From Lineus longissimus (lineage: Eukaryota; Nemertea; Pilidiophora; Heteronemertea; Lineidae): a DNA stretch of 64,000 nt. The position numbers were made by a program, and so were the translations under genes. The DNA is taken from positions 15,082,437-15,146,436 of the forward strand of contig NC_088313.1 of NCBI RefSeq assembly GCF_910592395.1, given 5' to 3'. The notes below the pieces were generated by a model. It saw only the letters and a program-made list of their open reading frames with translations. It was not told the DNA's origin and made no database searches. Shown one piece after another: positions 1 to 13,900 of this stretch (positions within the stretch are counted from its first letter, which is position 1; every line of letters begins with the position of its first letter).

Positions 1-1355
1 CCCTGATCCAAGACCTGTTCTGAATATCTAATTTGAACCAGATATTATGATGTTCAATTTGGGTAGAGTATCTACAAGCACAGTGCAAATAGTCCACACT
101 GGTGTCATCAGTTAGTCCTATGAAATATAGGCCTACATACTTTATACACATTGGCCTATCTAGCATTGAAATCAATACCTTATGTGAGTATCATATAACA
201 TTGCTCCATGCATTGATATCGAGGCATATCAATGTGTTAGTTTTGATAAAGCGATTGCTTTTGGTTACTTATGTTTTGGACATTGAAGTAGGAGTAAAAC
301 TGTTTTCTGGACAATAATATGTAATTTTCAAGGAAATTTATTATGTCATTACATTGCATTCGCCATGTCCATCTTCATGTGGCTGAATATCAGAGCTGCG
401 TATATTCTATAGAAACCTGCTGTAAAGGTTACATTTAGGTAAGCATGGCTTTGAAAAGCCTCAAACACAACATCCATTTTAACTTAATCTGAACATTAGC
501 GGGTCTTCGAGTTTCGACCAGAGGATGGAGTCTCTCTAAAATGTCATTTGATGTCTTGAATATCAGTCTGTTTCACCTGCAGATGACAATTGTAACAAAG
601 TCATGTCAGATATTGCCAGAGACAGGGTGACTTTGTAGGTTGTTGCTCATCTTGACCGCCAAGGATTTCAAGTGTTGCAATCCCATCAATTGACAGACAA
701 ATATTAAAAAAAATATTTGTTTATATTCTTGATCTTTACAAAACAGTTTTTGCATTGACAACTTTCCATTCATTATTTGTGAATACACAAAATGTAGGCC
801 TCGGTGTCTGTATGTGATTTAGAAAAAAACCATCAAAAGTGAAACTCAAATTCCCTCTGGTTGGGAATACCAGAATCTATGTACAGTTCCTATTCCGTGT
901 CCGCTAAATATATTTTTGACCCACGTCACTGTTGTCGGCCTAGATAAGGCCAAATAGACTCATTCAAACTCACCGAGGAACATAGCTGCATGTACCCTGG
1001 GTGATGCTCTTGCCCTCCCGCCTCAGTTGCTTCATACGGAGTCCTTGCTGAGGGCACTCTGGTCATGCTAGTTTGACTTGTTAAAGATTTTCCTGTCGGG
1101 TACCTTTCTTTCCACTTTGGGTAAGGTGTTTCAAGTGGAACCTCCCTTTGCAGTTGCATTGGTGTGTCTATCATGTCTGTAGAGAGAACATCATTACAAT
1201 ATTCAAAGAAGGACACTGATTTTCATGGGCAGATCCACAGGGAGCCTGGTCCTGGAATTTCGTTACTAACCTCTGTAATTTCTGTTTTGTATGTAAACAG
1301 GAACTTGGATTGTTTTCTTGTGATTTATCTCTTTTTGCTCCATCGATCTTTTCAG
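1..1355. other. Upstream flank of giant gene, no coding feature supported
   Basis: AT-rich non-coding sequence with no convincing reading frame. A polypyrimidine tract and AG at 1353-1355 show that the first coding exon is an internal exon, so an upstream 5' UTR exon and the promoter should lie here or outside the window. I could not place them. Confidence 0.5.
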
Positions 1356-1375
1356 TTTGAGGTGAAGGAACCAGG

Positions 1376-1926
1376 ATGGCTCAGTCGAGCAGAATGGATC
1401 AGTTCACCTTTGACAAGATGGGGCGCAATTTGCGAAAGCACCAGTATTTGTTCTGTAGACGCCTCGACGCAGTAGAGGTGCTCCGCCTAATGGGAGACAC
1501 CCTGACCGAGTCGAACGTGGTAGGTGATTGTATTGTGAGGCTTGACTTACTTGGAGAGGTGGTTGGCCGTGGCTCTGAGAAGTAGGAGTTGCTCTGAGAG
1601 ATGGTTACAGATTCCGTAAATGCCTTGTCATCAAAGGGATTCAAAGCAATTATGCAGACATGTTGTTTTTGGTAAAGTTTTGCTAGTGCTGGACAGTTAA
1701 TTTGTGAATATTGTCGTCATGAGCTGTCGTTGGTTTCAGGGTAGCATCAAGGCGAAATACAAGTACAACAGCCCGGATGAAGGAATGGATGAATTCATCG
1801 ACTTTGTAAAGAAAAAGAAAAGTGCAATGGAACGTTTTAGAAACATCCTGAGGAGTTCCCCCGATTACAATGATTTAGCCGACGTTTTGGAGGAGGGAGT
1901 CAGCGCTAGGCCTAGGACTAATGCCG
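1376..1926 (+). other. CARD domain, exons 1-2 of the giant gene
   Basis: Exon 1 (1376-1519) and exon 2 (1740-1926) join in phase 0. Together they encode an alpha-helical module with CARD spacing: an opening helix with LRKHQYLFCRRLD, a second with VLRLMGDTLTESNV, a middle stretch GSIKAKYKYNSPDEG, a fourth helix MDEFIDFVKKKKSAMERF, and a closing SSPDYNDLADVLEEG. The ending resembles the common CARD ending with a Leu-Ala-Asp-x-Leu core. The surface has many Lys/Arg residues. The assignment rests on the pattern of hydrophobic positions, not on a search; a PYD or DED is less likely because of the final helix. Confidence 0.72.
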
Positions 1927-4900
1927 GTAAGTAATTGAGTCTGTGGTAGCATTCTGTCATGTTTCTATCAACTTTCAGTTTTGCTTTGGGTTTAGTGCTG
2001 GAACTTCTGTTGTCTTCCCATCCATGTGGCCAAGTCTATTCATAGGCATTGTGGTATAGTCGAGCCAGGTCCTAAAAGGCAACACTGGCTAGCTAGTCAA
2101 TCATGATATCTTCAAACGTCTTCAGAATTGAATATTGAAGTACTGGCTATGTCATGTCCTGCACGAGTCAATTATCTGTTATCCATGTACAGTAGATCCT
2201 CTCTATTAAGGACACCGTCGGGACTGACAAGTGTTGTCCTTAATAGAGAGGTGTCCTGATTAGAAAGGTCAAATTGAATGAAAACAACCAATTTGGGGCC
2301 AAAACTAGTGTCCTTAATAAAGAGGTTGTCCTCATTAGAGAGGTGTCCACTGAGGGAAGTTCCACTGTGTTTCTGTACTATACAGAATGAATATTGAATA
2401 CCAAACCTAACTTTGTCCCGCTCTTCTTCAGCTCAAGCCTCAAATGTTCCTTGTGCAGCTTACAGTCAAAGGCCACCAGCAATGACATCAATCAGGTAAG
2501 ATTTCCCTTGACTGTCAGCAGAGTATCCGGGTTTCAAAGTTTTAACCCTCAAGACCCAGAGCACATCAGTGACAACCGTGATAGACATGAGATACATTCT
2601 TGCCCAGAGTTAATAAATAGCTACAAAATACCCTAAGCTGACAGCACGCCTGACTCCAACTCTGGCATCCAGAAGAGTTCGACAGAACGCCACTCACCAT
2701 CGAAGTTGGCGTCAAGGGGATCCCGGTGAGCGCACACCAGCGCAGACCAGCCGGACGGAGGCATCTTTTGCCACCACTTTAACCCATCCTTGTCCAAGTG
2801 ATTGCATTTATCATGGTGCTGCAAGCTTTAAACAGGGCATGTACCCTTTAATTGCCCTTTTCACTTCGGAAATGTGCAAGTTTCAAGGCTTTCTTTCTCC
2901 TTTTCAGGAGCCAGCAAACTACAAGGGAGCGAAAACCTACAAAAGACACGAAACTGACAGATCTAGATCAAACTGTGTTCTTAAAATTAAGTGAAAATTT
3001 ACAGACAACTGCTAGTGATATACCGGGCATGGAATGCAGTTGGAGAGCTTTAGCAGCCGAACTAGGTAAGTCTCCGACATGTGACAGAAATCAGTGATCA
3101 CAAGTTAAAGGTTTTACCTGCAGCCAAGAGATGTTTTAGTTCATGTTGCAGCAACAAATAATTGTGTGGCAGTTGATGAGGACTCCTGGATCAATGTTGC
3201 TGAATAGACTTTGATGTGGAAGTTCAGAGTTTGAAAGGAGTTTCATGCATGATAAATTTTCTTCTTGCAGGATTCACTCACAGAAAGGTTTCTCTTATTG
3301 GAAAAATGAATGATCCTGTCGATAAACTCCTACAATATTGGATCCAGGCCGATGGCGAATGCTGCACGTTAGGAAAGCTTATGTTGCTACTTCAAAAAAT
3401 TGAGAGATATGACATCATCAGTGAGATTGAGAATTGCACCGGATACCAATATGAATCTCAGTTACATCTGGTAAGTATCGCAAACTGGCATATATTTTCA
3501 CGGGCGTTACGCTTTCGTGGATTTCGGATATAGCCTAGATTCACAAAACAAAAAATCGATTAAAAAAATTTATCTCCAATTGGAGAACTGAGAGTAATTC
3601 CATAATCTGCAAAAATAAAAATTCTGAAATTTTAAAAAATTTTCAGAAATTTTTATTGGTTACTGAAATGAAAAGGAGCAGAAATTTGGCACTTTATTGT
3701 GTCTGTTTACGACAGTTATGTCGGTTTTGATCCTTTAATCGCAAAATGATAGTGATGAATTTTGCACATGATAAACTGTACATTTACCTTGTGTATAAAG
3801 TGTAACAGTGACGCAGCTGTTTTTCAATCAATAACAATCACATTACATGTGTCTGTCTGCTATGATAATAATTTTCATGAAATTGTCCATTTTCCAATAT
3901 GCACCATCTGCTGATGCTCTGCATCTCGCGCAGCAATTTTCAACGTGATAGTTATACTATCCTAGTTGCAATAACAACCTGCCACTTAATTTTTGTAAAG
4001 GTCACCTTGCCCATCAGTGCTACAAGATATATATATCTATGGATGCCATCGTGATATTCATGCATGTGGTCAACCCTAAAATCAAGAAGTGAGCTATCAA
4101 GCATTTGTTGCATTGCAATGCAATGAAGTACACATCGTGATAGAATATGGTGTCGAACTAATGTCACATTTAACAACCAATGAAGGCATATCGTACAGCG
4201 TAGATCATCAAGGCAGTAAATCAGAAACAAAATGACCCTAAGAAGGAGGTTAGAGGATTCATATTTATATTCCGTAGTTCGATCGTATGAGCCAATCAGA
4301 CCGATTCGTGACTGGCCCCATCGTCTAACCAACAAGACCATGTCAAAGGTTACCATTCCACTCTCCGTGAGCAACCAACATCCATTTCCTCAGTTTCGGC
4401 ACTCTTAGCTTCAGGTTCATCGCTTTTAACCTTTTCCATATCCACCATTCTGTGAATGTTTACCCTTGATAGGTCATAGAAAATGGTTTACAAGAATAAC
4501 CTGTTTGAACCTAATGGACCAGAACACCATCCTCAATTAGCAATGCCCATATTGATTATTTATCAGGCTCATTGGCCATCAATAATTTTCCCCTATGTCT
4601 TCATGGTGATCTATAGACTTGTTTAACCCATTCAGGGTTGCTGATAAAAAATGATACCCTTGGGACTAACAAGTGCTGTCCTTATGTATAGAGACTAAGA
4701 CAAGAGAGGTGTCCTGATCAGAGAGGTCTAATTGAATGGAAACAGCGAATTCGGGACCAAAACTAGTGTCCTTGGTAGAGAGGTTGTCCTTAATAGAGAG
4801 GTGTCTGTTAAGGCAGGTTCTACTGTACATACCCATTTGCAAACCTGGGTTATGTATATTTGTTATTGATTTCAAACAAAAACTCTTGTAATGACCTCCC

Positions 4901-7900
4901 AGGTCAAACTACCAGATTATGCTTAGCCATTTACCCACACTCGTCCTTATGAGACAGGTCGGGTATTCGCTCTCAAATTCTATACCTCATTGAAGGCGTA
5001 AAGTGCTTAATACTATTTCATCAAAGTCGCTCTCCGCTTCATGCAATTGTTCCATTTATCATGTGAAGGACTGAGTCAACATACCCAGGAGAGAAATGAT
5101 TAGCAATTCTACTCGATTTGACTTATTCCACTCTGTGTCAATAGTCGGGGTGATATCGATGGTGATATGGTATTGAATACTGATAGTGGTGTACTATGGA
5201 AGTGCTGTTGCATAGATTTCTCAGGACATTGCTATTATACTGGTACATGACATTTACACATCTCTGGAAATCTCACGCATCATTAATCCCTCATTTCAGA
5301 AAATGATTTGACATGACAGTAAATCCACTCCTTTCTCCATTCTGTGCAAACATTGCAGTTATATGGATATAATTATCTATCTCTTGGAATGGTCTCGTGC
5401 ATCAGCCCTTTATATCAGAAAGCAGTATGAACTGACAGTGCTTGAAAAGTAGCCAATTCAATTGCAAATATCAGCCAGATTTTCCAATAAGCCTCCATGT
5501 GTCTTGACCAAATGATATTTGGTTGCAAAATTTCCTTGACTTTCACTTCACTGATTGCCATAAATACTTTTAATTCAATTCAGTTACAATTGAATTGGCC
5601 AATGACGGAGTCACTAGGTCAATAAACCCAATTGATCCCTAACCGTAGTGGCACATAAACTGCTCATTCCTCCTAGGAGGAGGAACCCTTTGTGGTAAAT
5701 AACACCTCCAAGTGCAGGGCAAATGCTAAAAGAAGAAAAATATTAAATGCCAGAAGAATCATTTTGATGCTACAGCTAGGATAGCTGTCAACAAAGGTTT
5801 TTAAGCACTGCCTGGTGAGAACTCGGTTGACCCTGAAACCCATTACATAACTCAAGTCACTTTGGTACCTAAGTAGTTTACTCATTCGTGTCATTTCAGA
5901 GGCGAGATGATGCGCACACCGCCTCAAGAGAGATGACATCACCTTCAACACAACAGAGCTCGACGGCACCTGAACGCCCGGACGTACCACTGGCGATGTT
6001 GGGGCACATTGAACGTACGACCGAGCTTGTCAACCAGACGCAGCAAAATCTAGAAGATGTTGATGGTAAAAAGAGCACTGTTGTCAGTGTAGAGCCTGAG
6101 GAAGCTGAACAGAAGTCAGTGCCTCTTGTAAGTTCAAGGTCAAGGGACAGTTCAAGGTCAAAGGAAAGGTCATCTGTCAAGGACACTAGTGTTAGTGCTG
6201 TTGCCATGGAAGCGGACAATAAACGGAGGGATTCCACGGTCAGTGTTACGACACATCAGCCTGATCGAACGGGACCGGCGCCAGCTCAGGAAAGCGAAGA
6301 ACCGGGTTCGTTTCATCCAGACTTTAGTAACGAGAGTCCTCTGCAGGCGGCGCAGTTGCAGGAAGAAAAGGAAATTCTTGCGAGGAGTGGGGAAAATGTG
6401 TTAGAATCCGTTCCTGGCCAAAACAGGATGGAATTGAGTGCACGCCCAGGATATTCAAATGTATCTTTGACTCACAGCATTGATGATAATGACAATGATA
6501 GTATCAAAATGTGTTCGCTGCGAGGTTCTGTTAGTGATGATTCGATTACGAATCGAACTGAACAACATAGTGCTGACGTTGAAAAGGGGATGTTAGAAAA
6601 CGTGCAGAGGGATAAAAGGGAAAAAGCCGAAATAAATGAGTTAATTTCTTTGAATGTGCGGGGCAGTCAAGAAATCCGGGAACAGGGTCAAAGAAAGGAT
6701 TCAGTTTCATCTCATGAACTGGTTTCTGCTCAAGACTCTGGCAATTCTCAAGTCAGTTTGGATTCTGCAGAAAATAGACAGACTAAAATTAAAACTGTTT
6801 TTGGTGACAATTCAAGTTCGAATGATGCACAATTTCATGTAAGTAACCCAAGTGTTCTAATTTCTGGTGAAGTTGAGTCAGGAGGTCATGTGAATTCAGG
6901 GGCTTCTCAGTCAAGGTCTTGTGAACAAAGTGAGTGGTCAGCTTTAACTAATTTTCAAAGGTTTAAGATACTTCTTGAAGCAGAGGCCAACCAAAATGGG
7001 TCGCTAGATTTGAGTTCAGCTCAAGGACAAAGTGCCCTGAATCAGCCAGTATTACAACGTGATCTCAGTTCAAAGAAGACGCCAGTAACTGAGGAAGATT
7101 ATGATGAAAATGGGCTAAAGAATGACCGTGCTAATGGGTCTATGTCTGAGGATAGCCACCCTGAACAGACCATTGCTAAGTCATTGGGAATGGAAATTGG
7201 TATTGCTGGAGCTGAAGGGGGCTCTCAATTATTTTCTGAAGCTCAGAACCTGTCTGATGGTGTTTCATCTAGTTCTCGTCAGCCTATTGCTGATCAGACT
7301 GGTGTTAAGTCAGTGGGACTGGAAGTTGGTATTGCACAGACTGAAGGGGGCTCCCAATCATGTTCTGAAGCTCAGAACCTGTCTGATGGTGTTTCATCTA
7401 GTTCTAGTCAGCCTAGTGCTGATCAGACTGGTGTTAAGTCAGTGGGACTGGAAGTTGGTATTGCACAGACTGAAGGGAGTGTTGAATCTGGTTTTGAGCA
7501 CCCAGGAGAACCTGGTCAAGTAGTGACAGGAAGTGTTGAAAAGGAATCGGAAACTTTTATACCTAATCAACAAGATTTGACATGCGAAGTCAACGGAAAT
7601 CGGCAAAGTTCAGATGCGGACATTGGTAGTTCTTTTGGGTGTAGTATGTTGAAGAAAAGTGGGTGTATCAAACCTGTTTTGAATGTTGAGGAGTTGCATG
7701 ATTTAGAAGGAGCGAAACAAGCAGGTCTTGTTCAGGATGTATCCGATAGTGGTAAATGCAGTACTTATTGTGGGGATGAGGATTGTAGTCTGCATAAGGT
7801 CTCTGCTGATGGGCCAGTTGAGGAAGTGGAAGTTGTTGCCAAAAATGATGGTGAAACAGGTGAGGATAAAATAGGTGAACTCGAAGCTGTACGTGCCAAG

Positions 7901-10900
7901 ACTGAGGAAATCGATGTTGGTTGCTCACAAAGAGAGGAATTTAAAAGTGATGATGCCAAGACTGAGGACAATAGTTTGCATACTCAGTCAGAGAGTGAGC
8001 CTAATTCCATGCGAGTAGTCATGTCAGAGTGCAATGGAAATGAGTGTGGAGGAAGTGACCGTTCGAGTTCAGCAGTAGTGATCGATCCTCTTGCCCTCCC
8101 TCGTGGTGCAGAAGTTGGTCCTGAGCCTGAACAGTTCGGCGATACAATGGATTTAGGACAGGATTCACAATCTCGTCAGTCTAGAAATGAACAGATGACT
8201 GGCATGAACTGTTCTGATGAAGAACAGGTGTCGACCTCTGTGTCTGACAGAGGCGTCTGCTCTGTTCAAGATTCACTGTTTTCTTCAATGCCAACCAATG
8301 GGGTTGAACTCTTTCCAACGTCTGCTCAAAGAAGTCTCCCTCAACTGAACACAAACAATAACAGCAGACAGCAAACCACTTTCCTGCCTCAGCCACAAGA
8401 TTTGCATGACAACAGTTCACCGGTGATTTCCAAATCTTCGAAACATTTCAAGTCTAAGGAATTAGAGGGACAGGAATCAGTCACAATGCAAAGGACCCCT
8501 TCTCCTATATTGGCACAGTCTCATCAAAATGAAAGCCAGAATAATGATTCCAGTGATACCCTTTCTCAGCATTCCATAACATTAGAACAGGGTGAAGAAC
8601 TGACAAAGCCTGCAGAAAACAAATGTGGAGAGTCGGACAGTTGTAAACGTAAATGCGTTAGCCTAGACACCAGTGTCGCTGATGTCTGGGAAGCTGGAAT
8701 TTCAGCCACTGAATGCCCTGCAAAAACTTTTGTAGTCAGGCGAATTGAGCTTTCAGCAAGCGTGGATTCAGAAATAGGTCATGAGCCTGATTTTCAGCAA
8801 GAGCCCAACTCCAGAATACGAAGATCTGAACCCGTGTCATACGAAGACTCCGTTGAAGAGTTAGGGCAGGGCTTTGAGCCTGAATTGCGCCCGTGCTGTG
8901 AGAACGTTGTGACTATTGGAAGGGTTGAAGTCATTCAAAATCTCCCCATCAGAAAAGCGAGAATCAGTCGAGTCCAATTTGAGACGGATGATGAAGGTCT
9001 CGATCTCGATGAGGAGGCATTGGAAAGGCACCTCAAGGTTGACTTTACGGGTGGATTAGGTCACACTTTTAGGTCAACTGAGGATGTCCATTGTGGCCCA
9101 AAGAATACAGCGTCAGTCCTTGAGATAAACAAAACAGACCAAATGAAAAGGTCTGCATCGTATGACGACATCACCCCAATCGCACGGAAACGACTCCAAA
9201 GAATACCATCGAAAGAAGAAGGTGACTCTGTTGGATGTTTTCCTAAGAAGATGTCCTTTCTTGGCTGTTGTACGGGGGGAAAATTACCAAAGTTTACCAG
9301 CAAGCCTTTTAAGCAGTCGGATATTTACAAAAAGTGGATGTCATTTTCCTGGCAGAGGGAGGGTGGAAGGAAGTCAACTGCAAGTGAAAGCGACAAGGAG
9401 ACAATTTCCAATATGTCCATTCCTGATCCAGATATGCATCTAAAGGAGCCTGTCTATCCGTCTTGCAAAACTGAGGCCAGTTCGAATGAAACTCTTGAAC
9501 TTGATGTTGATCCTTCGCTCGTTGGAGACTCGGGAATCGGAACAAGCGAAAACACAATGCTGACAGCGTCACGAACACTGTCGGACTATTCAGAGGACGT
9601 TAGCACATCTGCTGAACTAAATTTGCCTCCTCGGAGTCGAAAACAAAGAAGTTTGACAGAAATATTTGATAGCCTTCCTGATGGATCTAATTCAAGGCAC
9701 ATTGAAACGACGCGGGGCTGGGATGTGATCTGGCAAAACGGCACTCCTGTTGGAAGCCTGACGTGCCTCACAGATGAACATCATTACAAATCAAACAAGG
9801 AATGTGCTGGGAAGAATGGTGGCAATTCTGACGCACCCAAAAAATCCGAAAAGCGTAGCGATGATGACCCGAATCCAGATTTAGAATCATCAGGGTCACA
9901 CAGTGAGCTAAATGTAACTGATTCTAAAGAACCAGGGCGAGACCGATGTTTTTCTCTCGACACTTGGATTAGCGATGACATAGAGGCCTCCCTGAGTGGA
10001 ATTGAAGAAGTATCAAGCCCGTCGTCTGCCCTTCCACCAAAGCAGACTAAAACTGGAAAAGAAACTACTTCTTCTTTCGGTACCAGGTCTGAGCAGCAGA
10101 GGAGAAAAAGAGATGCTCCCAAGAATATCCCCATTCGGTTCTTACATGTAGTTACTTCAACTCCTGTTAAAGGTGATCAAGTCAAGCCAAACATGAATGC
10201 AGATGTTGGCCAACGGAAAGGAAGTGGAAAGCGGGGCAAAAAGGGAACTCTCAAACCACTCTCTCTAAGTCCAGAAAAGATCCGGAGCAGACAACCGGCT
10301 ACGAGCCCATCCTCCTCTCACTCTCATTCTGCCAAGTTCTTGTATGATCATTGGAGCCCATCACCTTCAAGGTCATCCTCGGAGGTCGGTCCAGCAGAAA
10401 ATCAAGGAGCTTTAGAACAAGAAACGTCTGCTTTCAATCAACGTACGCCAAGTGCTGAAAATCTTGTAAATCTTGTACCAGGTATGACATCTTATATTCA
10501 CAACATTGAAAAGACTGTTGTTGATCTCACAAACGAAGGTGCCTCCTTTCAGCAAAATCAGCCAGGGGAGTTAGTAACACCATCATCATCGCAGACATAT
10601 CTTAGGAAGTCATCTGATGGTGAATGTCAATCTTCTCGAAAATCATCAACATCAGGAAACAAGGGCACAGTCACAACTGCCCCTACAAGCCCTGCCAAAA
10701 GAGTGGTTTCTAGCCCTTTAGATGATAAAACAAGTGCAGCTGGAAGTTCTTACGCTTTGAAGCAGCCATCTTCTTCACCCTATACTGCCAGAAAACATAC
10801 CGATTTCGGGGAAACTATTGTGACTCGTATGGTTATGCCAGATTCTAACACATCTGATAGAGTTTCACCTCCTGGACAGAGATCACTTCGTGCTAGTCAA

Positions 10901-13900
10901 ACGCCTCAAGGACAGCAAAGGCCTTTGAATCAGAAAGTTGGTGTAGAATTTGGTGTAACTCCTAATGTTATACCTACAACACAGATCGTGTCGACTCCTG
11001 CTGTTGCTGTGATTATGGAAACTGTGTCGGAGATGTCAGGTGAAGTAACTGTGTCGTCTGCCAACACAACTCTGGGTTCTTCTGGTTCAAATAATCAGCC
11101 CTCCTCTTCCCACGCAAATACTCCAGTGGTTCAGCTGGAGCCTAAGAACACTGATGCCGGGGGCAGGGAAACAAGATATGTTGGACAGTCTGCAGCAAAA
11201 ATGGCTTTTTTGTCTGGGAAAACAGTAAGGGACCCGATGAATGGGAACAAATACTTCTACCAGTTTAAAAATCAATGGGCCGATTCAAAAGTTGGTGAGA
11301 CAAAACCATTTCAAGGGGACTGTTCACCATGTGATGTACAGGATGATAAAAATTCTGGTGAAATAGACTCAAGCTCTGAACATTTACCAAGTGAATCAAA
11401 AACAGCAAGTAAAGTTACCCAGAATGTGTCGGCTGCCAATGATCACTCCACAGGTGCTCATGAAAAGGGAAGGAGAAACTCTGATAGTGCTGTGCCACCA
11501 CTTGGAAAGCGGTGGACTCCCCAGGCAAGACATTTAGAAGGGGCTGTTGGTGGAAGGGAAACCTCTGCGTCGTCATCCGGCAAGAAGGATCAAACAGGTG
11601 CCAAGGGAGAAGGAAGGAGAAAGTCTTTCGGTTCCGATCAGAGGAGAGGAAACTTGAAGACCAGTCAGTCTGTAGATGGCACTATGGCAGGGCCGAGTCA
11701 TGTCTTTGATATTGGTATTGGAGCTCTCCGGTGTGCTATGACTCCGACAGGGATTGACATCGGCTTGAAGTTGAGCAGTCCTGGCGTTAGGCGGCATGTT
11801 CTTGGGCAACCAAGTGAAGAAAATCAAAGGAGATTGCAAATATCTAATCGGGAGGATACCATGAGCGGTGTGAAAGAATCTGGACAGGGTTCAAGTAGCA
11901 GCCCAGAAAGTTCTGTTGAGACCCAAGACAAGAAAAACAGTGAGAGGTCAACGCTCAGAATTGAAGGCAGTAACACATCTGAAGTTGGAAAAGGACAATC
12001 AGAACTCCAACATTTTGAAAATGTCAGCTCTCAAGAGGAAGCTGTACCTGCTACCGAGGTTGTGCAAGATTCACCACTGGCTTTATGTTCACAATCGCCA
12101 GTCATTCTTCAACCTTCAAGTTCTCCTCGTGACGTTCCATCACACATTGTGCCTGCTCCAAGTTCTGATGCCTCTGACATCATTGCGCCTGCACCTGCTC
12201 AAAGCGCTGCTGCTAGTGACCATGAGCTTTCTGCCATTGCACCTGCTCAAAGAGCTGCTACAAGTGACCTTGACCTAAGTGAATCTGCACCTGCTCCCCG
12301 AGTTGCTGCCTCTCACCTTGACCTAAACGAAACTGTATCTGTTCCGCTGGTTGATGCAAATAACCATGTCCCTAGTACACATTCGCCTGCTCCCAGAGCT
12401 GCTGCCAACAACCGTGACCTCAGGACGTTTGCTCCTGGCCCCAGAAGAACTCTGGGAGTACCCCGGATGAGTTCTGCTCAAGGAGGAGATGAAAACAACA
12501 ATGTTGATGAGAAAATGAGGAAGCAAAGTCCCGAATCTGAGCGGATGCAAGAACTTCGGGAATATCAAGAAACCGGAGAGGAGAGAGGAGATACTATACC
12601 TGATGCACGAATCATTTTTGGAATGGAGCAGGATATCCAGACTGGATCAAGTCCCGACTTTGTTGCTGAGGAAGCCTTGGAAGTTGAAGTTCAGATTGAT
12701 GCTAGAACTGATGTAGGCCTACCAGTCGTTGCTGAAACAGAGGCTGCCATTGAAAATGTAGCAATCATTGATAATAACACCATGGACAAGGCAGTTGAAA
12801 TGGACCAGAACGTCAATGCACAAGTTATCACTGAAGTTCAGCCTTATGTCGAGACTACGAAAGCTGCTATTGCCATAACAAGTACAGTTGAGAAGGTCCT
12901 TGAAGCTGATAGTCCAGTTGTTGCTGAAACCCAATCTGAGCCTGTCATGGCGATAGAGGCAAGGACTGATATCATGATGGAAAATACCATGGACAGTGAG
13001 GTGGAAATTGTCAGCAGGGCTGATAGTCAGTCTGACATTCAACCTGCCATTGCTGTTGTTGTCACAGAGGATGCCCGAGGAAAAGAAGTTCATGCGCACA
13101 TACCAGTCATTGCTGAAACGGACCCTGACCAGGTGTTTGAGACAGAAGAAAGGGCTGATAGTTTGATGGAAGATGCATGTTATATTGAAAAGGTTGAGGT
13201 GGTCGATCATGGGGCTGATTCACCAGTCATTGCTGCAACTGAACCTAATCTTGCGACTAAAGCCCAGGTGGATGCAGAGGAGACTGTAGGAGATAGGCTT
13301 GAAATTGATGGCGAGTCTGACACACCTGTTGCTGCTGCTGGGGAACCTTACATCCCAACTGAGGCAAGGGCTGATGCAAAGGAGACTGTTGAAGATAGCG
13401 TTGAAATAGAGAGTGAGTCTGATGCACTACTTTCTGCTACTGTGGAGCCTGGCAATGCATTTGATCAATGCGAGCCATTGAATGAAATGAAGACAACGCA
13501 ATCAAAAGCATTTGATGATAGTGGCATTGGTTTGGCAGCTACATGTCTGAACCTTGACCTGGCCTCAACTAGTGCCAGCTCATTACCAGATATCATCAAC
13601 TTGACAAAATCTGGTTCATTTGAAGAAGAGTCTCTTGGGGATGATGACGCAGCCGGGCGGAGTCTTCCCGATGTTGTGGTGTACACAGGCAGCGTAGCAG
13701 AAAATAACCCCACATCCGAGTTGTCACCGCAATTGAAAGAAGCAGACAATTTGCATCAGAACCCTAGGCTTTCATTTGGTAAATACTTAAAAGGTGATGC
13801 TGTGGCTGAGGCAAATGAATCAGATTTGCCGGATGCAGACGGTGATGCTAGCACAAGTACCTTTGGCCAAGTGACTGCGAGTTCAGAATTGGGGGAAAGC

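Noticed and set aside
3952-4374. 140-codon open frame on the minus strand in intron 5
   Set aside because: No recognisable domain, no splice or promoter context; consistent with chance in a 2.4-kb intron.
5888-5899. Start of the giant frame at a GTG codon upstream of 5900
   Set aside because: GTG is within the intron; TTTCAG at 5894-5899 is a splice acceptor and phase matches the Death-domain exon.
7811-7840. PxExxE-type TRAF6-binding motif at residue ~890 of the giant protein
   Set aside because: Such short motifs are expected by chance in a Glu-rich 3,400-residue protein; not reported as a feature.
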